DNA of 18,150 nucleotides, taken from NCBI GenBank assembly GCA_031963365.1, contig JASSUF010000035.1:1-18150 (forward strand), written 5' to 3'. A program made the position numbers and the translations under genes. The notes under the pieces are model-generated. The model had not been told where the DNA came from. It ran no database searches and was given only the letters and a program-made list of their open reading frames with translations. This document shows, piece by piece, positions 1 to 8,600 of this stretch (positions within the stretch are counted from its first letter, which is position 1; the number at the start of each line of letters is the position of its first letter). The DNA is from JASSUD01 sp031963365 (lineage in GTDB: Bacteria; Pseudomonadota; Gammaproteobacteria; Burkholderiales; Burkholderiaceae).

Positions 1-20
1 TCATCAAGGACGTCATGGCG

Positions 21-55
21 TGCATGTTGGGGTTCCTTCGTCACCACCAACCTAC
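21..55 (+). repeat. Fragment of dispersed palindromic repeat (copy C)
   Basis: This 35-base stretch is identical to bases 4178-4212, the right end of the element between nrdA and nrdB. It contains the imperfect palindrome GTTGGGGT / ACCACCAAC, which can form a short REP-like hairpin. Bases 1-20 resemble the interior of the other copies only weakly, so this is either an isolated end or a diverged element running off the left edge. It lies about 60 bases before ampD and could end an upstream transcript, but no T-run follows it. Confidence 0.75.
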
Positions 56-117
56 CATTTATTGATGCCGCTACAGGGTTTCGAAAGAAATTTATTTAAT
101 ATTGCAAGGGAAAAACG

Positions 118-708
118 ATGTCTATGCCTGACTTACCCGCTGAATTCTCTGTAGATGCTGCAGGGTGGGTAGCTAATACTCGGCATGTGATTTCACCCAA
201 TACCGATGCGCGGCCCGAGGGCATGGCCCCCACGCTCTTGGTCGTGCATAACATTAGCCTGCCTCCTAGCCAATTTGGCGGGCAGGCTATTTGTGATTTT
301 TTCTGCAATCAATTAGCACATGATGCGCACCCGTATTACGATCATTTGCGCGGTGTTTGTGTATCCGCCCATTTTTTAATTGATCGTATGGGGCAGGTTG
401 TGCAATTTGTCTCCTGTCTTGAGCGTGCTTGGCATGCTGGCCCCTCTTCTTTTTTGGGGCGTGAACGGTGCAATGATTTTTCCATTGGTATTGAGCTTGA
501 AGGTACAGACGATCAGCCTTTTGAGAGTGCACAATATTGCGCTTTAAATCGGCTTATCTTTTCGTTACTGAAGGCGTATCCGCTTGCCCATTGCGTGGGT
601 CATTCCGACATCGCTCCAGGCAGAAAAACGGACCCAGGACCCTTTTTTGACTGGAAGCGTGTACGAGAAAATTTGGCTCCTCACACGTTATTTTTCCCTT
701 TCCAATAG
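118..708 (+). CDS. ampD: 1,6-anhydro-N-acetylmuramyl-L-alanine amidase AmpD
   Basis: Zinc amidase of cytoplasmic peptidoglycan recycling. It cleaves the anhydroMurNAc-L-Ala bond of imported muropeptides and so lowers the ligands sensed by AmpR-type regulators. The 196-residue length fits AmpD. Family landmarks are in place: LLVVHNISLPP with zinc ligand H44, GIELEG with catalytic E126, and GHSDIAPGRKTDPG with H162, K170 and D172 (E. coli H34, E116, H154, K162, D164). The start ATG follows AAGGG at 106-110, and there is no signal peptide, as expected. It lies upstream of nrdA on the same strand, but the nrdA promoter block separates them. Its retention suggests that the cell still makes and recycles murein. 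Confidence 0.95.
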   Translation: MSMPDLPAEFSVDAAGWVANTRHVISPNTDARPEGMAPTLLVVHNISLPPSQFGGQAICDFFCNQLAHDAHPYYDHLRGVCVSAHFLIDRMGQVVQFVSCLERAWHAGPSSFLGRERCNDFSIGIELEGTDDQPFESAQYCALNRLIFSLLKAYPLAHCVGHSDIAPGRKTDPGPFFDWKRVRENLAPHTLFFPFQ

Positions 709-748
709 CGTTATCGACCTCTCTCCCTTACCGGGCATGCCTTGGCGA

Positions 749-797
749 TTTTTTTAGAAAAATTTTCATGCTTTATGGTTTTGTTTTTCTAAAAAAA
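749..797. repeat. Perfect 14-bp A/T inverted repeat before the nrdA promoter
   Basis: Arms TTTTTTTAGAAAAA (749-762) and TTTTTCTAAAAAAA (784-797) are exact reverse complements around a 21-base loop. The right arm lies in the -35/-10 spacer of the nrdA promoter candidate. As RNA it would be a weak stem of mostly A-U pairs and could serve as an ampD terminator. As DNA it could be curved, or act as an UP-like or regulator site. The repeat itself is certain; its role is not. Confidence 0.7.
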
Positions 798-843
798 CAC
801 TATAATTTGTGCCTTCTTGATGACTGGCCACAATATATGGTGG
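797..843 (+). promoter_or_regulatory. Tandem NrdR-box pair upstream of nrdA
   Basis: Two 16-base sites, ACACTATAATTTGTGC (797-812) and CCACAATATATGGTGG (828-843), each match the published NrdR-box consensus acaCwAtATaTwGtgt at 13 of 16 positions by my count. They are 31 bp apart start to start, the three-turn helical phasing expected of NrdR box pairs. The first box contains the -10 hexamer and the second lies just past the expected transcription start, so binding of NrdR (an ATP/dATP-sensing repressor) should block the promoter. The arrangement also argues against translation starting at 817-820, inside the operator region. Confidence 0.8.
801..806 (+). promoter_or_regulatory. nrdA promoter, -10 hexamer
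   Basis: Perfect TATAAT inside the first NrdR-like box. The -35 region 17 bp upstream (GTTTTG, 778-783) is poor, so identification rests on the -10 and on the overlapping operator. Transcription would start near 812-814. Confidence 0.55.
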
Positions 844-1047
844 TTAAGCCCGCTGGCAGAGCTTGTTAGAATAAGGGCTGCTAAAGCGGTCCAGTGCGTA
901 AAATTTCTTGTTTTTAACCCAAAAATAAAGAGCGATACCTGCAACGAGCATGCAGTAAATCAGCCTATTACACGACAACCTATTCAGAAGCCCGGGAGTT
1001 TTCCCAAAAAACTTCATCCACTATTTTTTTCAGCCGACGACGTCTTA
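844..1047 (+). other. Long untranslated leader of nrdA
   Basis: About 200 bases lie between the second NrdR-like box and the nrdA start. The frame is open back to 817, but there is no in-frame ATG, GTG or TTG between 823 and 1047. Near the 5' end CCGCT (850-854) can pair with AGCGG (885-889), and GCAG (856-859) with CTGC (878-881). A T-rich stretch follows at about 902-916, so weak attenuation is conceivable. I see no cobalamin or other known riboswitch signature. Confidence 0.45.
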
Positions 1048-4000
1048 ATGAACGCCTCTACAGATCTATCTATTGCCGAGCCGCTTACATCGGACTCTGC
1101 TACGCATCTTGCGCTCGAACAAGCGTTAGCCCACAGCTTGTCTGCGCAGGCTACAAGCGAAACTTTACTGGCGCAGTCCGTTACTTTTGCAGACTACAAC
1201 GTTATTCGCCGTAACGGATCGGTAGTGCCTTTTGAACCAGCCAAAATTGCCTTGGCCATCCATAAAGCTTTTCTAGCAGTCCACAGTGCAACCTATGGGG
1301 AGCACAGCGCAGAATCCGCACGAACTCGCGAGCTGGTGGAGGAAATTACCCATGCCGTAGTGCGTGCACTGCTGCGTAGCCGGTCACAAGGTGGCACTTT
1401 CCACATTGAAGATATTCAAGATCAAGTGGAATTAGCGCTAATGCGGGCCGGGGAGCATCATGTAGCGCGTTCCTACGTGCTCTATCGCGAAAAGCGCGCA
1501 CAGGCGCGTTTGCAAGCACAAGAACAAGTGCAAAAAGCCTTAGAAGCACAAGCGCCCGGTATACAAGTCACTGAAAATGGGGTGCTGCGCCCTCTGGATA
1601 AATTGGCCTTGTTGGCCCTGATTACCTCTGCCTGCGAGGGATTAGGGGAATATGCCAAGCCTGAGCCCATTGTTAGCGAAACCATCAAGAATTTGTACGA
1701 CGGCGTGCCGATGAGCCAGGTATATGACTGCGCCATCCTTGCCGCCCGTACCTTGATTGAAAAAGACCCGGTTTATAGCCGTGTAGCTGCTCGCATTTTG
1801 TTGCATACATTGCGCCGTGAAGTGTTTGAAGAGGAGGTTCTGCAAGCGCATATGCATACCCGCTATGCGCAAGCTTTCTCACGCGCTATTGCACGAGGTA
1901 TTGAAGTGCAATTGCTCGATGAGCGCTTGGCAACATTCGATTTAGCCAGACTGGGTGCGGCCCTAGATGCCGGCCGTGACTTGAAATTCGGATATCTGGG
2001 CTTACAGACCCTCTATGACCGTTATTTCTTGCATCATGAAGGGCGGCGCATTGAATTGCCTCAAGTATTTTTTATGCGCGTAGCAATGGGTTTATCTCTA
2101 AATGAAACAGATCGAGAAGCGCGTGCTATTGAGTTTTATAACGTGCTCTCCAGCTTTGATTTTATGAGCTCTACGCCTACGCTCTTTAATGCAGGTACGC
2201 GCCGCCCTCAGCTGTCTTCTTGCTACTTAACAACGGTAGGTGATGATTTAGAAGACATCTATGAAGCACTAAAAGAAAACGCACTACTCTCCAAATTTGC
2301 TGGCGGCCTGGGCAATGACTGGACGCCTGTGCGCGCACTAGGCTCGCACATCAAAGGCACCAATGGTAAATCGCAAGGTGTCGTGCCTTTTCTGAAAGTG
2401 GTGAATGACACTGCAGTAGCGGTCAATCAAGGTGGAAAACGTAAAGGTGCAGTATGTGCTTACCTTGAAACATGGCATTTGGACATTGAAGAGTTCCTCG
2501 AGTTGCGCAAAAACACCGGGGATGACCGTCGCCGTACCCACGATATGAACACGGCGAACTGGATCCCTGATCTGTTTATGAAGCGTGTGATGGAAGAGGG
2601 GGAGTGGACCTTATTTTCTCCGTCTGATTGTCCCGATTTGCATGATCTATACGGTGCAGAGTTTGATGTAGCGTATCAAGAGTATGAAGCACGCGCAGCG
2701 CGTGGAGAGATCCGACTGTTCAAAAAAGTGCCTGCTGCGCAGTTATGGCGCAAGATGCTAGGGATGTTGTTTGAAACCGGCCATCCTTGGATTACGTTCA
2801 AAGATCCTTGCAATATCCGTTCCCCTCAGCAGCATATGGGGGTCGTGCACTCTTCGAATCTGTGTACAGAAATTACACTCAATACCAATGATGAAGAGAT
2901 TGCGGTTTGTAACTTAGGTTCGATTAACTTGGTTGCGCATTTGCTACCCGATGTCGTATCAGAAACGGATCGTAGCAACGGTGAAGGTAAAATGATTGGT
3001 GCGCATGTGTTCAATCATGACAAACTTAAAAAGACCATTCAGACCGCGATGCGTATGCTCGACAACGTGATCGATCTGAACTACTACGCAGTACAAAAAG
3101 CGCGCCACTCCAATATCAAACATCGGCCAGTAGGTTTAGGCATGATGGGCTTCCAGGATTGTTTGCAACAATTGCGCGTGCCTTATGCTTGCACAGAAGC
3201 AGTCGAATTTGCAGATCGCTCGATGGAAGTCATTTGCTACTACGCCTATGCAGCCTCTTCCGAGCTTGCGCGTGAGCGGGGATGCTATGCAACATATAAA
3301 GGCTCGTTGTGGGACCGTGGAATAATTGGGCAAGATTCGATTGCGATGCTTGAGACTACGCGCAAAGGACATCTCGAAGTAGATAGATCTAGCACCTTAG
3401 ATTGGGATGCATTGCGTTTGCAAATCGCCACCCATGGTATGCGCAATTCAAACTGCGTAGCCATTGCACCCACCGCCACGATTTCAAACATTATTGGTGT
3501 ATCTGCGTGTATTGAGCCCACCTTCCAGAATCTCTTTGTGAAATCGAATTTGTCTGGAGAGTTCACTATCGTCAATGAGTACTTAGTGCGTGATTTAAAA
3601 GCGCGAGGCTTGTGGGATGAGGTGATGGTGGCAGATCTGAAATATTTCGATGGAGCACTTGGGCGAATCGAGCGCATTCCTGAAGATCTGCGTGCACTCT
3701 ATGCTACGGCTTTTGAGATGAACCCAGTCTGGTTAGTAGAAGCAGCAGCTAGGCGCCAAAAATGGATTGATCAGGGCCAATCCCTGAATATTTACATGGC
3801 CGGCGCATCGGGCAAAAAGCTAGATGAAATTTATAAACTAGCTTGGAAACGCGGCCTTAAAACAACCTACTACCTCCGTACAATGGGCGCGACCCACGTT
3901 GAAAAATCCACGGTTGAGAAAGGGGTTTTAAATGCAGTGGCGGTTGGGACCCCACATAACGATGCTCAGAGCGCGCAAGATGATATTGCTGGGCCAGCTT

Positions 4001-4053
4001 GCTTTTTAAGGCCAGGCGATGCAGGGTTCGAAGAATGCGAAGCCTGCCAGTAA
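1048..4053 (+). CDS. nrdA: Class Ia ribonucleoside-diphosphate reductase, alpha subunit
   Basis: Catalytic R1 subunit that reduces ribonucleoside diphosphates to deoxyribonucleotides with NrdB. At 1001 residues from this ATG it matches the long Burkholderia-type NrdA. An N-terminal ATP-cone (about residues 50-140, with VIRRNGSVVPFEPAKIA) should bind ATP/dATP for overall activity control. Active-site residues are present: cysteine of SSCYL at 392, N604/C606/E608 in NLCTEI, C621 in AVCNLGS, and the radical-transfer tyrosine pair 941-942 in KTTYYLRT. The C-terminal CEAC (C997, C1000) is the mobile redox pair. The start at 1048 lacks a clear Shine-Dalgarno, but the only earlier in-frame starts (817, 820) lie between and beside the NrdR-like boxes. 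Probably co-expressed with nrdB. Confidence 0.95.
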   Translation: MNASTDLSIAEPLTSDSATHLALEQALAHSLSAQATSETLLAQSVTFADYNVIRRNGSVVPFEPAKIALAIHKAFLAVHSATYGEHSAESARTRELVEEITHAVVRALLRSRSQGGTFHIEDIQDQVELALMRAGEHHVARSYVLYREKRAQARLQAQEQVQKALEAQAPGIQVTENGVLRPLDKLALLALITSACEGLGEYAKPEPIVSETIKNLYDGVPMSQVYDCAILAARTLIEKDPVYSRVAARILLHTLRREVFEEEVLQAHMHTRYAQAFSRAIARGIEVQLLDERLATFDLARLGAALDAGRDLKFGYLGLQTLYDRYFLHHEGRRIELPQVFFMRVAMGLSLNETDREARAIEFYNVLSSFDFMSSTPTLFNAGTRRPQLSSCYLTTVGDDLEDIYEALKENALLSKFAGGLGNDWTPVRALGSHIKGTNGKSQGVVPFLKVVNDTAVAVNQGGKRKGAVCAYLETWHLDIEEFLELRKNTGDDRRRTHDMNTANWIPDLFMKRVMEEGEWTLFSPSDCPDLHDLYGAEFDVAYQEYEARAARGEIRLFKKVPAAQLWRKMLGMLFETGHPWITFKDPCNIRSPQQHMGVVHSSNLCTEITLNTNDEEIAVCNLGSINLVAHLLPDVVSETDRSNGEGKMIGAHVFNHDKLKKTIQTAMRMLDNVIDLNYYAVQKARHSNIKHRPVGLGMMGFQDCLQQLRVPYACTEAVEFADRSMEVICYYAYAASSELARERGCYATYKGSLWDRGIIGQDSIAMLETTRKGHLEVDRSSTLDWDALRLQIATHGMRNSNCVAIAPTATISNIIGVSACIEPTFQNLFVKSNLSGEFTIVNEYLVRDLKARGLWDEVMVADLKYFDGALGRIERIPEDLRALYATAFEMNPVWLVEAAARRQKWIDQGQSLNIYMAGASGKKLDEIYKLAWKRGLKTTYYLRTMGATHVEKSTVEKGVLNAVAVGTPHNDAQSAQDDIAGPACFLRPGDAGFEECEACQ

Positions 4054-4080
4054 AAGGTTTATCTACAAAATTTATATCTG

Positions 4081-4213
4081 CGTAGGTTGGTGGTGAGGTA
4101 CGAACCCCAACACGATGACCAAGGTCCTTTTAAAACCTGCATGTATATCCAGAAGCGATGATTACAAGTCGGTGGTGTGCATGTTGGGGTTCCTTCGTCA
4201 CCACCAACCTACG
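4081..4213 (+). mobile_element. MITE/REP-like palindromic element, copy A
   Basis: The 133-bp unit is bounded by perfect 16-bp terminal inverted repeats, CGTAGGTTGGTGGTGA (4081-4096) and TCACCACCAACCTACG (4198-4213). The inner arms are also inverted: AACCCCAACA at left and TGTTGGGGTT at right. There is no coding capacity and I see no target-site duplication. Bases 4105-4189 align without gaps to the minus strand at 14474-14390 with 72 of 85 identical. It begins 27 bases after nrdA and ends 20 bases before the nrdB ATG, so the co-transcript would carry a strong hairpin between the two cistrons. The ends recall the widespread GTAGGTTGGG...CCCAACA family of bacterial palindromes. Confidence 0.85.
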
Positions 4214-4233
4214 CCGTACTATCAGGAAATGCT

Positions 4234-5361
4234 ATGAGTTCAACACTTGACTGGGAAGAAACACAAACCAGCGCCTCTTCACAAGATACACCATCACCCG
4301 TCACGCCTGCATCTGCTCACTCTGATGCGGCGGCTACTCAAGCTGCACGCGTAAAAGCAGCAGATAAACGCATTATCAATGGCAAAACCGATGTAAACCA
4401 GCTAGTGCCTATCAAATACAAATGGGCTTGGGAAAAATATCTTGCTGGTTGCTCAAACCACTGGATGCCGCAAGAAATTAATATGTCGCGCGATATTGCG
4501 CTGTGGAAAGATCCCAATGGCTTAACTGAGGATGAACGCCGCCTCGTTAAACGGAACTTAGGTTTTTTCGTTACTGCAGATTCACTCGCTGCTAATAATA
4601 TTGTTCTTGGAATTTACCGCTTTATCACCGCGCCAGAATGCCGTCAGTTTTTATTATTCCAGGCCTTCAATGAAGCCGTGCATACGCACTCTTACCAATA
4701 CATCGTCGAATCCTTGGGTTTGGATGAGGCTGAAGTATTCAACGCTTATCACGAGATAGACTCCATTCGTGCCAAAGATGAATTCCTGCTTTCCTTCATC
4801 CAGCCTCTTACTGAGCCCACTTTCCAAACGGGAACCGTAGAAGCGGATCAAGCTTTGCTGAGATCCCTCATCATGTTCGCCTGTGTAATGGAGGGCTTGT
4901 TCTTTTATGTAGGCTTTACACAGATTTTGGCGCTGGGTCGGCAAAACAAAATGACAGGCTCTGCTGAGCAGTATCAATACATTCTCAGAGATGAGTCTTT
5001 GCATTGCAGTTTCGGCATTGATCTGATCAATCAAATCAAACTAGAAAATCCTCATTTATGGACAGCAGAGTTTCGCCAAGAAATCGCTGAGCTCTTTAAA
5101 AAAGCAGTAGACCTAGAGTACCGCTACGCAGAAGACACCATGCCGCGCGGAGTACTAGGGCTCAATGCTGCAATGTTCAAAGGCTATTTACGCTTTATTT
5201 GCAATCGCCGCTGCATGCAAATCGGCCTGGACCCTCTCTTTTCCAACGAAGAAAATCCGTTTCCTTGGATGAGTGAAATGATCGATCTTAAAAAAGAGCG
5301 TAATTTCTTTGAAACACGTGTGATTGAATATCAGACCGGTGGGATGTTGAATTGGGAGTAG
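4234..5361 (+). CDS. nrdB: Class Ia ribonucleoside-diphosphate reductase, beta subunit
   Basis: Small R2 subunit housing the diiron-tyrosyl radical cofactor used by NrdA; 375 residues from this ATG. The metal ligands keep the E. coli spacing: D116 (ADSLAANN), E147 and H150 (EAVHTHSY), E220 (MEGLFF), and E254 and H257 (DESLH). The radical tyrosine is Y154, seven residues after E147, so this is a class Ia type and not a tyrosine-less variant. The first 45 residues are a Ser/Thr/Ala-rich extension. The start is fixed by AGGA at 4224-4227 with six bases of spacing. The frame stays open upstream to a GTG at 4177, but that stretch is the end of element A. A strong terminator follows the stop. Confidence 0.95.
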   Translation: MSSTLDWEETQTSASSQDTPSPVTPASAHSDAAATQAARVKAADKRIINGKTDVNQLVPIKYKWAWEKYLAGCSNHWMPQEINMSRDIALWKDPNGLTEDERRLVKRNLGFFVTADSLAANNIVLGIYRFITAPECRQFLLFQAFNEAVHTHSYQYIVESLGLDEAEVFNAYHEIDSIRAKDEFLLSFIQPLTEPTFQTGTVEADQALLRSLIMFACVMEGLFFYVGFTQILALGRQNKMTGSAEQYQYILRDESLHCSFGIDLINQIKLENPHLWTAEFRQEIAELFKKAVDLEYRYAEDTMPRGVLGLNAAMFKGYLRFICNRRCMQIGLDPLFSNEENPFPWMSEMIDLKKERNFFETRVIEYQTGGMLNWE

Positions 5362-5406
5362 ATGCTGCTGAGTAGCAGAGTATTTTTCAATGATGCATTG
5401 ATTAAT

Positions 5407-5456
5407 AAAAAGCCACGCCATGTAAAGCTAGAGCACTTTACATGGCGTGGCTTTTT
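5407..5456. terminator. Bidirectional intrinsic terminator after nrdB
   Basis: Perfect 21-bp inverted repeat (5407-5427 and 5436-5456), core GCCACGCCATGTAAAG, around an eight-base loop, with A5 on the left and T6 on the right. It lies 46 bases past the nrdB stop, so it ends the nrd transcript and insulates the next gene. Confidence 0.93.
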
Positions 5457-5615
5457 TGTGGTTTGCCTGTGTAAAAAATGTTCGAGCAATAGCAGAGCCT
5501 CTGTTTAAAAGCAGAATAGTCTCAATGTATTTTTGGAAAATATAAGCCCGCTCAATCTGCATTATTGGATTTATCTGAATTTAAAGATAAAGAACGATGC
5601 AAATTGGAGAGTAAG

Positions 5616-8600
5616 GTGATTGGTGGTTTACAGGGTATAGGTAAAAAATTAGGGGTTGGTGTGAGCCAGTCTGCGCATGGAATATCGGCACAAAACCTCT
5701 CATCACAGGAAAAGGCATATCGAAAGGATGAAGATAAGGAAGCGCGCAATCAAGCCTATCTCGATAGTATAGAAATTAATGAAAAAGTCCTGGAAGAGAA
5801 TCCTGAAGATGAAGGGGCAAAAGAAGCACTTGAGTGCATATATTTTGAGTATGCAGACTTTCTAGCTAAGGCTGGCCCCAATCCCTTACAAGAAAATACG
5901 CCGATTCCTACCAAAAAAAATAATGCGGCCATAGAAAGTTTCCAATCTAAATCCAAGGCCTCAGCTTTTGAGGCTCGTATAAACGCATTATTAACGCAGC
6001 CTCCTTTTTTTGTGAAATTGTCCCAACCCGCATCTTCTATACCGAATTACACGGTAGTTACCCGCTGCGAAGCTGTGCAAGAAACTCGCCATTTGGCTTG
6101 GTGTTTACACCAAGAAAATCTTTCAGAGAGGCTGCAAAAATCTTTATTGGACCAAGCCTATGAGGTGTTGGAACAATTTGTCCAGCGTGGTGTGAAGCAA
6201 TGTGCCCATATCCAAGAACTCGTCGCGCTGGGCTCTATTAACCATGCAGGTTTGCATCGAAAAATCACGGAGGCGCTTCTGGGAGCGTTAGAACCCGAGA
6301 GAAACGCTCCAGTGGATTTGGGTTTGTTATACGCATTGTCAGTCATGATATTGCTGCGCTCCCACCTGAAGCAGGATGCGCATTCTGCTGGAGATGCCGT
6401 GGTATTGCTAAAAGCATTGCTGGTACCTTTACAGCAGATCCAGGTGAATCAAAACTTACTCCAAGTGCGCGCGCTGCTTCATACCGTGTCCATGTTGCTA
6501 GATTACATGGTGGATTTTGCCATTCAAGACCTGGATTCGGAGCTTCACCGTGCGCTTATGCAAGCATTAAAGAAATTGAAAAATGCCTGCCCGGATTTGA
6601 CCTGGTCAATAGAATATATCCAGCAAGCCCTCGTCAATTTGCCAAAAAATGAAACATTTTGGGATAAGGTCGAAAAGTATGTAGGGCCCAGTATGGCGGG
6701 ACTACTGTATTTGACAGGTGGAATTTTTAAAATCATTGCTGCTAATACTGCGCTGCCTGGTAGTCCATTGAGTGCGATTATTGTGGCCGGTGTGGAGCCT
6801 GACCGGTTTTTGAAGGCGCTTGAATCTTTGCGCGAAGGGTTAAGTGGTATTTCTCTAGACCGTTCGCAACCTTGGTATGTGCAGCTACGACTTATGGATC
6901 TATTTTTCGGCGTGGGTGTTGCAGCAGGCCGATTAGATTTACTAGAGGCTACCTTAGATAAAGCCAGTAATCCGTACCATGAAAATTTCTTGCGCGGTTT
7001 ATGTGACCGCTTAGAGCGTTTAGCATGCGCACAGGTCGAGTTATCCATGCAAGAGGGTGCACTTAGGCTGCTCAAAGCACTATCGGAAGGGCGCATTGCT
7101 TGGGGGAAACGCGAGGCGATCAAGCTTTATGCGAGGGCGACGCTGGATCGCATATCGCAATGGCAGAATTTGGTTATGAGCGACATGGAGCGCAATGCAT
7201 ATGCTCCGCCTGCTTGGCATGCATTTTGGCATGCTGCGCCTAGCAATACGCTCTTGCAGATTGCGCGAGATAAAGCACGACAAGATGCGAACCTCCAGTC
7301 CTTGTCTGGACTGATAACCGATATGGCCGCTATAAAGGCGTTTTTGCATCCTCCCTCATCCGATGTGGCTTCTCAATGGACCCAGATCCGCGCAACTTTG
7401 TGTGATTATTATCAGTCTTCTTTGTTGATACAGCGCATTTCTGGCGATGCGTTGGAGCTTGCCTCTTGCTATATCAATTTAGCGATCGTTGAAGCGCCAT
7501 TGCAGCGTGAAAAAGAGAAACAAGCGCTTCAGAAACAGTCGTCCGTTTTTCACCGCATCTCAAGCTATGAGAGGGTGGCTGAGTCTAATTTGCACGCGCT
7601 GATTAAACTGGAAGAATTATTCGATGAGCGCATGCTGCGTAATGGAGTCGTAGGCGCTCCGAAGAAAATTCTCATTCAAGGGCGCGCCGGTATAGGTAAG
7701 ACTACTTTATGCAAAAAATTGGTTTACGAATATAGTCACAATGGTTTGTGGAAAAACCGTTTCGACGCAGTGCTATGGCTGCCCCTACGTCAACTCAAAA
7801 ACTATACCGCACGTAATCTGGAAGCGCTGCTGTGCGAGAAATATTTCAGCCAACATCCCGACAAAGAGGCATTCGCTAGCATCTTAAGCCAACGCGCTAA
7901 TAAAATTCTCTTTATTTTGGATGGTCTCGATGAAGTTTCTACTGAGTTGGGGCAAGATAGTCCTTTAGGCGATTTTTTGACGACATTGCTTAAGCACGCT
8001 AATGTCTTACTTACTTCTAGGCCCTCTGGAATAGAATCCACCACCCTAGAGCAAGTGGACCTCGAACTTGAAACGATTGGGTTTAGCTCAAAAAATGTAC
8101 AAGACTACTTAAATAAAGCCGAGCCAGTTGCAGCGACTGCAATCCATTCTTTTATCCAGCGCACTCCGTTGATCCAAGAGCTGGTTAATATTCCAGTGCA
8201 ACTCGATGTGCTTTGTTATAGCTGGGATGCTATGCAGTCTTCCAACAACGCGAGCGGCATGGCGACTATGACTGAGCTCTATCAAGCTATGGTCAATAAA
8301 CTATGGCATAAAGATAGTATTCGCTTAGGAAAAACATCGCAGGGAGTATTGCTCAAGTTACACGACATCCAGAATCTTTCCGAGAAAGAAGTCGAAGCAC
8401 AGCTGGTTTCTGCCGAAAATGACTACCTAGGCTATCTCGCTTTCCAGGGATTACAAGACACGCGCATAGAGTTTGATCTGTCTTACCTCAAGCAGCTCAA
8501 AGATCAGCTCAATCAAGTGCGTGGCAAAGAATTGCCATTGCAACTCAGTCATGATTTGAAACAAACCTCGTTTTTACATACCGCAGATGCCCATTTGCGC

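Noticed and set aside
817..1047. 77-codon N-terminal extension of nrdA (TTG 817 or ATG 820)
   Set aside because: The stretch contains the second NrdR-like box, begins only a few bases after the predicted transcription start, has no ribosome site, and would make the protein longer than its family.
844..1047. Cobalamin or other riboswitch in the nrdA leader
   Set aside because: No B12-box-like or other known conserved motif is visible; only one modest hairpin.
4177..4233. 19-codon extension of nrdB from GTG 4177
   Set aside because: It is encoded almost entirely by the right end of the palindromic element. ATG 4234 has a proper AGGA site.
6545..7123. 192-codon minus-strand frame inside the NACHT gene
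   Set aside because: Antisense shadow with no recognisable domain.
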